50,800 nucleotides of DNA, taken from assembly GCF_001544555.2 (NCBI RefSeq), contig NZ_FCOK02000075.1, positions 1-50,800 of the forward strand, read 5' to 3'. Below are positions 14,768-23,282 of the stretch, piece by piece. The notes beneath the pieces were generated by a model that was not told the origin of the DNA, searched no databases, and worked only from the letters and a program-made list of their open reading frames with translations. Position numbers and translations under genes: made by a program. The stretch comes from Caballeronia udeis. Lineage in GTDB: Bacteria; Pseudomonadota; Gammaproteobacteria; Burkholderiales; Burkholderiaceae. How positions within the stretch are numbered: the first letter of the stretch is position 1; every line of letters starts with the position of its first letter.

Positions 14768-15814
14768 ATGAATAATCATTCTCGCCTCGCTGTTGCAATG
14801 CCAGCGCTCACTGTTTACGCCGATCTGCGCTGGCCCGCGAAGACCGGCATTGGTAACGTGATGACGGCATGCATGGAGCGCGCGCCGGATGAAATCAACA
14901 TCGTCCCGCTGACAATAAACAGTGGCCTGGGCAGTCCCTGGTCACCCTTCGTGATCAAGCGAGCGCTTGATGACGAGGAGGACGATGGCGTGTTCTGGAG
15001 CCCCGGGTTCGTTCCCCCGGCGTTCAGCAAGCGGCCGACGGTCGTGACCGTACATGATCTGACGCATTTGCATTTTTATTCGCGGCTGCATCGCGCTTAT
15101 TACGATGTCCTGTTCAGGCGAATGTACCGGCGGTGTACCGCGGTGATTTGCGTTTCCGACTACACGCGCAACGAGTTCCTCGCGTGGTCGGGCATGCCTC
15201 ACACAAAGGTGCATGTCGTGCACAACGGAGTGGATCCGGCGTACGCGAGAAACGACGAGGTACTTGAGTCCGAAGATCCTTATGTGCTCTACCCGGGCAA
15301 CCGTCGGAACTACAAGAATCTCGAGCGATTGTTTACCGCCTATGCGCGCTCGTCGCTTCCCGCGAAAGGAATCCACCTGATGCTGACGGGCAAGCCGGAT
15401 GCCGCCCTCAAGGAGTTGGCGCACGCGCTCGGGATCTCATGGCGGCTGCGCTTTGCAGGAGACGTCCCGGACGCGATGATGCCGAAGCTGTACCGGGGGG
15501 CGCTCTTCGTTGCCTTTGTATCGCTTTATGAGGGGTTCGGTTTGCCGATCCTGGAAGCCATGATGTCGCGCGTACCGGTGCTTACGTCGAACGTGTCGGC
15601 AATGCCCGAAGTGGCCGGTAATGCGGCCCTGACCGTTGATCCGCGATCGGTTGCGGACATCACCAAGGCGATGAACCGGCTTGCAGAAGATCGTGTTCTG
15701 CGTGAAGAGCTGATCGAGTGCGGTCGTGAACGAGCCATGCGGTTTAGTTGGGATCGTTCAGCCGATGCACTTTGGACCATTGTTGAGCAAGCTTCGTTGG
15801 TAAGAAAACAATAG
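14768..15814 (+). CDS. Family 4 (GT-B) glycosyltransferase
   Basis: A 348-residue glycosyltransferase group 1 enzyme with the two-Rossmann GT-B fold. The N-terminal half binds acceptor (YADLRWPAKTGIGNVMTACM, TVVTVHDLTHLHFYSRLH). The C-terminal half holds the donor site, with the hinge YVLYPGNRRNYKNLERLFTA, the strand LRFAGDVPDAMM and the E-x7-E motif in LYEGFGLPILEAMMSRVPV, followed by MPEVAGNAALTVDP. It resembles mannosyl- and rhamnosyl-transferases of capsule operons. The start ATG is 2 bp after the preceding stop. Exact donor and linkage are unknown. Confidence 0.88.
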   Translation: MNNHSRLAVAMPALTVYADLRWPAKTGIGNVMTACMERAPDEINIVPLTINSGLGSPWSPFVIKRALDDEEDDGVFWSPGFVPPAFSKRPTVVTVHDLTHLHFYSRLHRAYYDVLFRRMYRRCTAVICVSDYTRNEFLAWSGMPHTKVHVVHNGVDPAYARNDEVLESEDPYVLYPGNRRNYKNLERLFTAYARSSLPAKGIHLMLTGKPDAALKELAHALGISWRLRFAGDVPDAMMPKLYRGALFVAFVSLYEGFGLPILEAMMSRVPVLTSNVSAMPEVAGNAALTVDPRSVADITKAMNRLAEDRVLREELIECGRERAMRFSWDRSADALWTIVEQASLVRKQ

Positions 15815-15855
15815 CTTCATTTTTCGGCCTGCTGTTTGTCCGTTGCGAGGAAGCC

Positions 15856-16683
15856 ATGAACACTGAAGGATATTTGAATGTTGTAATAGTAAACTTTCGT
15901 ACACCTGAATTGACTGTAAGGTGCGTGAAATCACTGCTCGCTCTTCGTATTGCGCGTGCGTCCGATATGGTTGTTGTCGAGAACGCTTCACCTGATGATT
16001 CTTATCAGAATTTGCGCACGAACCTGCCCGATGGTGTGCGGCTTGTTCGCGCGTCCATGAACCGCGGATTTGGCGCCGGGGTCAATCTTGGCGCGGTGGC
16101 CGGGATGCGGGAAAGAATCCTTGTCCTCAACCCGGATACCTACTTTGTCGACAACAGCATAGAGAAGGCGCTGGCCGTTCTGGATGCAGCACCCGACGTC
16201 GCCATGGTCGGCCTGGACCTGACCTATCCGGACGGCGTGCGGCAGTACTCCGGACGCCGCTTCTACAGCCTCCTGGATATCATCGGGCGGCGCACGCCGC
16301 TCGGTAAGCTGAGGTCGCTTGAACGCCGTGTCAAACGCCACATGATGATCGAAGCCTGGATCCCCGGTGTGCCTTTCGACGCGGACTGGGTGATGGGTAC
16401 GGGGTTCATCGTCAAGCGCAATGTTTATGAGGAACTGGGCGGCATGGACGAGCGCTATTTCCTCTACATGGAAGACGTCGATTTGTGCGCGCGCGTGTGG
16501 AATTCCGGGTACCGGATCGCCTGTGTGCCAGGGGCACGCCTCATGCACGACCATCAGCGGCAATCAGCCGGCGGGCCGCTGTCGCGTGCTGGCCGCTATC
16601 ACTTGCAGAGCCTGCTGCGCTTCCGTAACAAGTTCCACTTGCCACTCTCGATGCCGCCGAGCATCGAGGGCGTCAAGAGATAA
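15856..16683 (+). CDS. Family 2 glycosyltransferase, rhamnosyltransferase-like
   Basis: A 275-residue GT-A enzyme. Signature segments are LNVVIVNFRTPELTVRCVKS, VVENASPDDS, the N-x-GFG element of rhamnosyl/galactofuranosyl transferases (SMNRGFGAGVNLG), VLNPDTYF carrying the metal-binding Asp, and the distal YFLYMEDVDLCARVWNSGY with the catalytic ED-D motif. The WbbL-like look and the rml genes in the operon make rhamnosyl transfer the most likely reaction, by inference. The start has GAGG upstream. The gene ends 4 bp before the DUF4838 gene, so the two should be co-translated. Confidence 0.88.
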   Translation: MNTEGYLNVVIVNFRTPELTVRCVKSLLALRIARASDMVVVENASPDDSYQNLRTNLPDGVRLVRASMNRGFGAGVNLGAVAGMRERILVLNPDTYFVDNSIEKALAVLDAAPDVAMVGLDLTYPDGVRQYSGRRFYSLLDIIGRRTPLGKLRSLERRVKRHMMIEAWIPGVPFDADWVMGTGFIVKRNVYEELGGMDERYFLYMEDVDLCARVWNSGYRIACVPGARLMHDHQRQSAGGPLSRAGRYHLQSLLRFRNKFHLPLSMPPSIEGVKR

Positions 16684-16687
16684 CCCG

Positions 16688-19597
16688 ATGAGCGTTGTCA
16701 TACTGCGATTTCCTGGGGGAATGCCAGAGCGCGTGCACCGGCCGCGCTCTGGCGGACCTCTATTGCTTCGAGCGTTGCTCGTGATGTCGGTCCTGGCGAT
16801 GACTTGTCTGAGCCGCCAGGCGCTTGCCGCGACGCTGATCGTCAACGGGGATTTCGCGCAAGGCAAGACAGGCTGGTGGGGTGAGCAGTTCTCCATTGTC
16901 TCCGATACAAAGTACGGCAACGCACTAGAGGTGCAGTCGGGTTACGCCGCTCAGGACAAGATCGCTGTGCAGGCGGGCCGGCGTTATCGAATCAGCTTGA
17001 ACATGCGCACGGTCGATACACCGGCAAAGGCGGCGTTCGTTCAAGTCAGCTTCCGCGGCCCTGGAGTCGATCCGGGCTGGAGAGGTGTCGACTCGGTCCA
17101 GCAGCCCTGGGGAACAGAACCCGCGCTGGCGGTGAACAGCGGCGTTGGCGATGGATGGAATAGTTCCGGCGTTGTCGTGCAAGCGCCTGAAGGCGCGAAC
17201 CAGATGATCCTGTATCTGCGCAAAGCGAAGGGACAATCCGGCGCGGCACGATTCAGCAGGGTCAGTGTTTCCGCGACCGATGACGCCGTGACGACTGCAG
17301 ACGCATTGCAGGGCGAGCAGATGCGGACGAAACTCTTGCCCGCTCCCATTGAAGCCGGAAAACGAGAAGCGTTGCTCGCCGGGATCATCAAGTCAGGCGG
17401 GCCGCCTGCACGGACGCTGACGCTCGCGGATCATGGCACTACACGCTACCACGTGCAGGTCGGAGCGCTTGCAGACGCCATGACCTTGCAAGCTGCCAGC
17501 GATCTTGCCGATTACCTGAAACGCATTACCGGCAGCAACGTCGGACGGCTTGCTGACGACAACGCACCGCAGGCGGGACCGTCTATTGTTATCGGCCTCG
17601 ACAACCGGCTCGCTCGTGAGCTGTGTCCCTCAGCCGCCTTTGACACACTCGGGCCGGACGGATTTGTGCTCTGTACGTCGGGTGAGAATCTCGTGATCGC
17701 GGGCGCAACACCGCGCGGCACCATGTACGGCGTGAACTGGTTTCTAGATCGGGTGCTTGGCGTGAAATGGCTTGCTCCCGATGCGACCTATGTGCCCTCA
17801 CGGCCGACGTTGCAAATCGATGCGCCTCATGACCGGCAGGTTCCACGCTTCGCTTATCGCGAGGTCCTCAGTTGGGAGGGGCAGGACAAGGCGTTCCGCG
17901 CACACAACTTGCTGAACGGCGAGTCTCATGGGCCGTCGTTCGCACCTACGCCCCCCGAACTTGACGATTGGGATCACAGCTGGTTGGCGAAGGGCGGCGA
18001 TGCATCGTTCTGGGACTTGGTGCCGCGCGACAAGTATTTGAAGACTCATCCGGAATGGTACGCGGGTGGCCAGGTTGCAATGATGAATGCCGATGTTCGC
18101 CGGATCATGGCGGAACAGATCGTCGAGCGGCTCAAGGCCTTGCCGGATTATAGAAAGGTCTGGTTCGGGATTCACGACATGGACTGGGGCTGGGACATGG
18201 ATGCGGACAGCCGCAAGTTCGCTGACCAGCACGGCGGTAATCCTTCGGCACCGTTGGTCGACATGGTCGAGGACGTGGCGAGGCAGGTAAGAGCGGTGAT
18301 GCCGGGCGCCCGGTTCGCCTTCAATGCTTATCACTGGGGATTCGCGCCACCGGCCGGCATGGTGTTGCCGGACTACATCCTCGTGTATCCGATGACCATC
18401 CAGGTGGACTACAGCACGCCGCTGAATCTTGGCCGCAACGTGCAGTTGGGCCGGGGCCTCGCTGGTTGGAGTGCGATGGCGAAACACATGCTCGTGTGGG
18501 ATCACGTGACTAACTTTGCCGGCTTCCTGCAACCTACGCCGAACATCTATCCGATAGGCGCCAGCATCAAGTGGCTGGCGACACTCCCGAGCGTTTCGGG
18601 GTACTTCGCGGAAGGGAGTTGGACGACGCCCGGTGCGGAATTTGCCAGCCTGAGGGTCTGGATGATAGGACGTCTGCTGTGGGATCCGCGACAGGACGTG
18701 CACGAACTCGTGAGTGAATATTGCAGGGACTATTTCGGAGCGGCAGGGCCGCAACTGCTTGCGTATATCGACTTGATGCATGCAGCACTGGCTGCGAGCG
18801 GGGATGTCCTCTCCGAGCAGACACCCGTGGGCATGAAGATGTACTCCCCGCAATTCGTCGCACAGGCGGACAAGCTGTTCGACAACGCGGAGCAGGCGGT
18901 AGCGGGTGACCCATCGCTGTTGGCACGCGTGCAACAGGCCCGCATGCCGCTCGATTTCGTGATCCTCGTGCGTCGTCGCGAGTACCAGGACGCGCACGCT
19001 GCTCCTGGATGGCAACTGGATTATGCGAAGCGAATTGCACGCTTCAACGAGACCGTGCAGCGCACGCATGTGTCGGCATACCGCCAGGAGGGTGACCTCG
19101 ATGGCCTCAATCAACTGCTCGCCATCGAGCGTCGTCCAGCTACTCCGCCGGCACAGAGTGCGGGACTACCGGCTGCGGACTGGAGCGATATCCAGGACCT
19201 CAACCTGAATATCTATAGTTCGGCGAGGATAGTCGCGGACGCAGCAGCCTCCGACGGCGCGGCGATACGCATGCCCGGCGACTCCTCGGTGTGGGCGGTC
19301 CAGCTTAAATTCGACAAGCTGCCCCGTGAGGGCAAGTGGGACCTGTTCGTGAACGTACGGGTCGCGGGAGCAGCAGGAGGGGGCAGCGTGCGGGTCGGCT
19401 CGTATCCGCCTATGGATCGCTTCAAGCAGGTGTCAGCGAGCACGTTGAACCAGGGAACCTACCAGTCGATCCCGGTGCCCGGAGGCCCGTTCGTTTTTGA
19501 ATCGGATCATGAGAAGGGTGTGTATGTGCAGGCAGTCGACATGAAGGCGGGCGACGCGGTGTTTGTGGACCGCATCGTCGCGGTACGTCACAAGTGA
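16688..19597 (+). CDS. Secreted DUF4838 (alpha-glucuronidase-like) protein in the exopolysaccharide operon
   Basis: A 969-residue exported protein. A long open frame starts further left, but the ATG at 16688, four bases after the previous stop, is the credible start. It gives an n-region rich in Arg, a hydrophobic core (LLLRALLVMSVLAMTCLS) and a cleavage site at ALA-A (~47). After that comes a carbohydrate-binding-module-like beta domain (~49-200), a GH67-N-like domain (PSIVIGLDNRLAR, GTMYGVNWFLDRVLGVKWL), the DUF4838 core (DLVPRDKYLKTHPEWYAG, VWFGIHDMDWGWDMDADS, FNAYHWGF, LVWDHVTNFAGF) and a C-terminal jelly roll. DUF4838 proteins are thought to act on uronic or neutral glycans; here the substrate is probably the polymer made by this operon. 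Activity is inferred. Confidence 0.85.
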   Translation: MSVVILRFPGGMPERVHRPRSGGPLLLRALLVMSVLAMTCLSRQALAATLIVNGDFAQGKTGWWGEQFSIVSDTKYGNALEVQSGYAAQDKIAVQAGRRYRISLNMRTVDTPAKAAFVQVSFRGPGVDPGWRGVDSVQQPWGTEPALAVNSGVGDGWNSSGVVVQAPEGANQMILYLRKAKGQSGAARFSRVSVSATDDAVTTADALQGEQMRTKLLPAPIEAGKREALLAGIIKSGGPPARTLTLADHGTTRYHVQVGALADAMTLQAASDLADYLKRITGSNVGRLADDNAPQAGPSIVIGLDNRLARELCPSAAFDTLGPDGFVLCTSGENLVIAGATPRGTMYGVNWFLDRVLGVKWLAPDATYVPSRPTLQIDAPHDRQVPRFAYREVLSWEGQDKAFRAHNLLNGESHGPSFAPTPPELDDWDHSWLAKGGDASFWDLVPRDKYLKTHPEWYAGGQVAMMNADVRRIMAEQIVERLKALPDYRKVWFGIHDMDWGWDMDADSRKFADQHGGNPSAPLVDMVEDVARQVRAVMPGARFAFNAYHWGFAPPAGMVLPDYILVYPMTIQVDYSTPLNLGRNVQLGRGLAGWSAMAKHMLVWDHVTNFAGFLQPTPNIYPIGASIKWLATLPSVSGYFAEGSWTTPGAEFASLRVWMIGRLLWDPRQDVHELVSEYCRDYFGAAGPQLLAYIDLMHAALAASGDVLSEQTPVGMKMYSPQFVAQADKLFDNAEQAVAGDPSLLARVQQARMPLDFVILVRRREYQDAHAAPGWQLDYAKRIARFNETVQRTHVSAYRQEGDLDGLNQLLAIERRPATPPAQSAGLPAADWSDIQDLNLNIYSSARIVADAAASDGAAIRMPGDSSVWAVQLKFDKLPREGKWDLFVNVRVAGAAGGGSVRVGSYPPMDRFKQVSASTLNQGTYQSIPVPGGPFVFESDHEKGVYVQAVDMKAGDAVFVDRIVAVRHK

Positions 19598-19634
19598 CGG
19601 ACCGGTTCTCAGAAACGACTCCGACAGGTGAAGC

Positions 19635-20663
19635 ATGAAGACTCATTCGGCCTTAGCAACAAACGAAAAGCGGGTGCTCTATTCCGGTTTCCGCTGGGAC
19701 CATCATGACGAGGTCTCGGGGTATCACCACGTTGTGGCGTCGAGCGCGGACTACGTCGACGGTGGCGCTTTATGGGGCGGCCACAGTCCGATAGGATCGC
19801 GTTCGCGCAGAGTCAATTTCCTGCTGATCGACGTGCTGACGATCGTACGTTCGTTGCGTTACCGATCGGTGCTCTTGTTCTATCCGGAACAGACGGGTTA
19901 TTTCTCCGCCCCGATCTTGCGGATGCTCGGCAAGCAGGTGATCTACGTGGTGCATCTGGGCGAGGACTACTGGCTTGAGCGGGACGATTCCCTGTTCCTC
20001 AAGCTCAAGCGTTTCAATCTCCGCTTTGTGAGCAAATTCATTACGTTGACCCAGCAGCAGAAGTCTGTTTTTGACGATCATTTTCCGGGCAAGGTAGCGC
20101 GGATTCCGCATGGTACCTGGTGCCGGGTTCGTAACAATACCGGGCCGTCCGCAAGCGACGGAAAACTGCATCTGACCGTGGTGGGCGACACCTATCGCGA
20201 CTACGCGCTGCTGTCACGGATCATTGAGTTTTTTCTCCATCACAACCCGAGGGTGGTGTTTGATCTGGTGGGAATGAAGTACGAGAAGCTTGACGAGAGC
20301 CAACGAGCGGCCAATGTCGTTTGTCATGGCCGCCTGAACAGCCGGCAGTACCAGGAGATTATCGAGAACTCCCTGTTCCTGCTGTTGCCGCTGAAGTTCG
20401 CCACCGCGAACAATGCCTTGCTCGAGGGCCTGGTCGCCGGTGTGCCGGTGATTTGCAGCAATACGCACGGCGTGCGCGAATATCTGCCACCTGGGGACTA
20501 CGTGTTCGATTCGATCGAGGACCTGGCCCTGAAGGTGCAGCGCAGGAGCGAGATGACACAAACCGAGCGGGCCGCGGAAGGCGACAGGCTCTCATCGTTT
20601 GTGAAGGAAAACTATTCGTGGGATGTGATTCGTAACAGGGTGATCGACTATTGCCTGGTGTAG
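19635..20663 (+). CDS. GT-B glycosyltransferase
   Basis: A 342-residue protein with the GT-B architecture. The first half starts VLYSGFRWDHHDEVSGYHHV and contains a hydrophobic, membrane-facing segment (LLFYPEQTGYFSAPILRMLG). The second half has the donor-site pattern RIPHGTW, LTVVGDTYRDYALL, NVVCHGRLNSRQYQEIIENS and LLEGLVAGVPVICSNTHGVR with the conserved Glu, then REYLPPGDYVF. It is the fourth glycosyltransferase of the operon, so a repeat unit of at least four or five sugars is plausible. The start has AGGTGAAGC upstream. Donor unknown. Confidence 0.8.
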   Translation: MKTHSALATNEKRVLYSGFRWDHHDEVSGYHHVVASSADYVDGGALWGGHSPIGSRSRRVNFLLIDVLTIVRSLRYRSVLLFYPEQTGYFSAPILRMLGKQVIYVVHLGEDYWLERDDSLFLKLKRFNLRFVSKFITLTQQQKSVFDDHFPGKVARIPHGTWCRVRNNTGPSASDGKLHLTVVGDTYRDYALLSRIIEFFLHHNPRVVFDLVGMKYEKLDESQRAANVVCHGRLNSRQYQEIIENSLFLLLPLKFATANNALLEGLVAGVPVICSNTHGVREYLPPGDYVFDSIEDLALKVQRRSEMTQTERAAEGDRLSSFVKENYSWDVIRNRVIDYCLV

Positions 20664-20762
20664 GCAGAGTCGACTCGGGTGGACTCGAAAAGCAATGCTC
20701 GGCCCATGTATGCAGGTTTGCAGCTTTCCCTGGACGAACCGGGACGACCCAAAAGGAATGCC

Positions 20763-21824
20763 ATGATATTAGTGACAGGCGGTGCGGGGTTTATCGGCTC
20801 CAACTTTGTGCTCGACTGGCTGCGAGGCGCGAGCGAAGCCGTACTCAACGTCGACAAGCTGACCTACGCCGGCAATCTCGGCACGCTTGAATCATTGAGC
20901 GGTAATGCCAGGCACGTCTTTGTGCGTGCGGACATTTGCGAGCGCGCCGCGATGGATGCGTTGCTGGCCGAACATAAACCGCGCGCCATACTGCACTTCG
21001 CTGCTGAGAGTCATGTGGATCGATCGATTCATGGTCCGACCGATTTCGTGCAAACCAATGTGGTGGGTACCTTCACGCTGCTCGAAGCCGCGCGTGCCTA
21101 TTGGAGCACACTACCCGCCGCTCAAAAGTCGGCATTCCGATTCCTGCACGTGTCGACCGACGAAGTGTTCGGATCGCTTTCGGCCGACGATCCACCGTTC
21201 TCCGAAACAACGGCCTACGCGCCGAATAGTCCCTATTCTGCGACGAAGGCCGGGTCCGATCATCTCGTGCGCGCGTATCACCACACCTATGGCTTGCCGG
21301 TCCTCACGACCAACTGTTCGAATAACTACGGACCGTATCAGTTTCCCGAAAAACTGATTCCGCTGATGATCGCCAACGCACTCGCCGGCAAGCCGTTGCC
21401 CGTGTATGGCGACGGCAACAACGTGCGCGACTGGTTGTATGTCGGTGATCATTGCGCAGCGATTCGTCGCGTACTGGCAGGTGGCAAGCCAGGCGAAACG
21501 TACAACATCGGTGGCTGGAACGAGATGAAGAATCTCGACGTCGTGAACGTCCTGTGCGATCTTCTTGATACCTTGAGGCCAAAGGGGCAGGGCCTTTATC
21601 GCGAACAAATTACCTACGTAAAGGATCGTCCGGGTCACGACCGGCGTTACGCAATCGATGCTCGCAAGATTGAGCGCGAACTCGGCTGGAAGCCCGCAGA
21701 AACCTTCGAGACCGGACTGGCCAGGACGGTTCGATGGTATCTCGACAACCAGGCGTGGGTAGACGAGGTCGCTTCTGGTGAATACCAGAAGTGGGTAGAG
21801 GATAACTATGCAGTGCGGGTGTGA
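20763..21824 (+). CDS. rfbB: dTDP-glucose 4,6-dehydratase
   Basis: Second step of dTDP-L-rhamnose synthesis: dehydrates dTDP-glucose to dTDP-4-keto-6-deoxyglucose with NAD+. The 353-residue protein has the N-terminal ILVTGGAGFIGSNFVLDWLR, LHFAAESHVDRSIHGP, the catalytic STDEVFGSL (Asp-Glu), PYSATKAGSDHLVRAY (Tyr-x3-Lys) and NCSNNYGPYQFPEKLIPLMI. Normal length. The open frame extends upstream, but the ATG at 20763 with AAAAGGAAT is the start that puts the Rossmann motif at the N-terminus. It opens the rmlBACD set, about 100 bp after the last glycosyltransferase. Confidence 0.96.
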   Translation: MILVTGGAGFIGSNFVLDWLRGASEAVLNVDKLTYAGNLGTLESLSGNARHVFVRADICERAAMDALLAEHKPRAILHFAAESHVDRSIHGPTDFVQTNVVGTFTLLEAARAYWSTLPAAQKSAFRFLHVSTDEVFGSLSADDPPFSETTAYAPNSPYSATKAGSDHLVRAYHHTYGLPVLTTNCSNNYGPYQFPEKLIPLMIANALAGKPLPVYGDGNNVRDWLYVGDHCAAIRRVLAGGKPGETYNIGGWNEMKNLDVVNVLCDLLDTLRPKGQGLYREQITYVKDRPGHDRRYAIDARKIERELGWKPAETFETGLARTVRWYLDNQAWVDEVASGEYQKWVEDNYAVRV

Positions 21825-21842
21825 TAACCAAAAGGACTGACG

Positions 21843-22736
21843 ATGGCACGAAAAGGCATCATTCTCGCCGGAGGTTCGGGAACGCGACTTTACCCGATCA
21901 CGACGGTCGTATCGAAGCAGCTATTGCCCGTGTACGACAAGCCCATGATCTACTATCCGCTAACGACGCTCATGATAGCGGGCATTCGCGACGTGCTGAT
22001 CGTATCCACGCCGCAGGACACGCCGCGTTTCGAATCAATGCTCGGCGACGGCAGCAATTGGGGAATGAATATCCAGTACGCGGTGCAACCATCCCCTGAC
22101 GGGTTGGCGCAGGCATTCATCATTGGCAGGCAATTCATTGGGAATGACCCGTCCGCGCTCATACTCGGCGACAATATTTTCTACGGTCATGATCTCGGTG
22201 CGCAGCTTGCCAGCGCCAATCTGCGCAGTGACCGCGCTACCGTGTTCGCGTACCACGTGCACGATCCGGAACGTTATGGCGTGGTCGAGTTTGACGGCGA
22301 GTTCCGTGCCTTGTCGATCGAGGAGAAACCAGTCAAGCCGCGTTCGAACTACGCGGTGACGGGACTCTATTTTTACGACAGCAACGTGTGCGCAGTTGCC
22401 GCCGATGTCAAACCTTCGCCGCGCGGCGAGCTTGAAATAACCGATGTGAACTTGCACTACCTGGAACAGCGCAAGCTCGATGTCGAGATCATGGGCCGGG
22501 GTTATGCATGGCTCGATACAGGCACGCACGACTCCCTGATCGAAGCGGCCACTTTCATTGCGACGTTGCAGCGGCGGCAGGGCTTGGTGGTCGCGTGCCC
22601 GGAAGAGATTGCGTACCGCCGCAACTGGATCGATGAGGAGCAACTTCTCAGGCTTGCCCGGACGCTGTCGAAGAACGCGTACGGCCAATATCTGCTCAAC
22701 CTTTCCAAGGATCAAGTCGCATGGCAATCCACGTAA
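21843..22736 (+). CDS. rfbA: Glucose-1-phosphate thymidylyltransferase
   Basis: First step of dTDP-L-rhamnose synthesis: condenses glucose-1-phosphate and dTTP to dTDP-glucose. The 297-residue sequence begins KGIILAGGSGTRLYPITTVV with the nucleotidyltransferase G-G-x-GTRL-x-P signature, and continues with KQLLPVYDKPMIYYPL, LGDNIFYGHDLG, VVEFDGEFRALSIEEKP and GYAWLDTGTHDSLIEA. Normal length for RmlA. The start has AAAGGACTGACG. Its last 16 bp overlap rfbC, so the two are translationally linked. Confidence 0.96.
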   Translation: MARKGIILAGGSGTRLYPITTVVSKQLLPVYDKPMIYYPLTTLMIAGIRDVLIVSTPQDTPRFESMLGDGSNWGMNIQYAVQPSPDGLAQAFIIGRQFIGNDPSALILGDNIFYGHDLGAQLASANLRSDRATVFAYHVHDPERYGVVEFDGEFRALSIEEKPVKPRSNYAVTGLYFYDSNVCAVAADVKPSPRGELEITDVNLHYLEQRKLDVEIMGRGYAWLDTGTHDSLIEAATFIATLQRRQGLVVACPEEIAYRRNWIDEEQLLRLARTLSKNAYGQYLLNLSKDQVAWQST

Positions 22737-23272
22737 CTGCTACGGCGCTGCCCGAGGTCAAGCTCATTGAGCCGAAGATTTTCGGCGACGCGCGCGGCTA
22801 CTTCTATGAAAGCTTCAATGGCCGCGAGTTTGCGGGGAACGTGGCGCCGGACGTCGAGTTTGTGCAGGACAACCATTCGCGCTCGGCACGCGGAGTGCTG
22901 CGTGGGCTGCATTACCAGATCGAGCATGCGCAGGGGAAACTGGTTCGGGTGGTGGAGGGCGAGGTCTTCGACGTCGCCGTCGACATTCGAAGGCGGTCGC
23001 CTGATTTTGGCAAATGGGTCGGAGTGAAACTGTCGGGAGAGAACCGCAGGCAACTGTGGGTTCCACCGGGGTTTGCACACGGCTTCCTGGTTCTGTCTGA
23101 GTCGGCCCAGTTTTTATACAAGACTACTGATTATTGGTATTCGGATCATGAACGCAGCATCTTATGGAACGATCCCGAGATCGGTATCGAATGGCCGCTG
23201 GAAATTGAGCCGTTGCTAGCCGCAAAGGACGTCGCGGGGAAGCGACTTGTCGAGGCCGAGCACTTCGCATGA
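22721..23272 (+). CDS. rfbC: dTDP-4-dehydrorhamnose 3,5-epimerase
   Basis: Third step: double epimerisation at C3 and C5 of dTDP-4-keto-6-deoxyglucose. The 183-residue cupin shows PEVKLIEPKIFGDARGYFYE, FVQDNHSRSARGVLRGLHYQ (catalytic His in the GLHYQ context), LVRVVEGEVFDVAVDIRRRS and WVPPGFAHGFLVLSESAQF with the conserved aromatic and His residues. Length is standard for RmlC. It starts inside the rfbA gene (16-bp overlap) and ends 10 bp before the rfbD start. Confidence 0.96.
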   Translation: MAIHVTATALPEVKLIEPKIFGDARGYFYESFNGREFAGNVAPDVEFVQDNHSRSARGVLRGLHYQIEHAQGKLVRVVEGEVFDVAVDIRRRSPDFGKWVGVKLSGENRRQLWVPPGFAHGFLVLSESAQFLYKTTDYWYSDHERSILWNDPEIGIEWPLEIEPLLAAKDVAGKRLVEAEHFA

Positions 23273-23282
23273 GAACCATTCA

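Noticed and set aside
16421..16687. N-terminal extension of the DUF4838 reading frame back to 16421
   Set aside because: It overlaps the upstream glycosyltransferase out of frame, is Cys/Arg-rich noise, and the ATG at 16688 yields a proper signal peptide.
17798..19114. 438-codon minus-strand open frame inside the DUF4838 gene
   Set aside because: Arg/His/Pro-rich shadow of the plus-strand gene with no start context and no motif.
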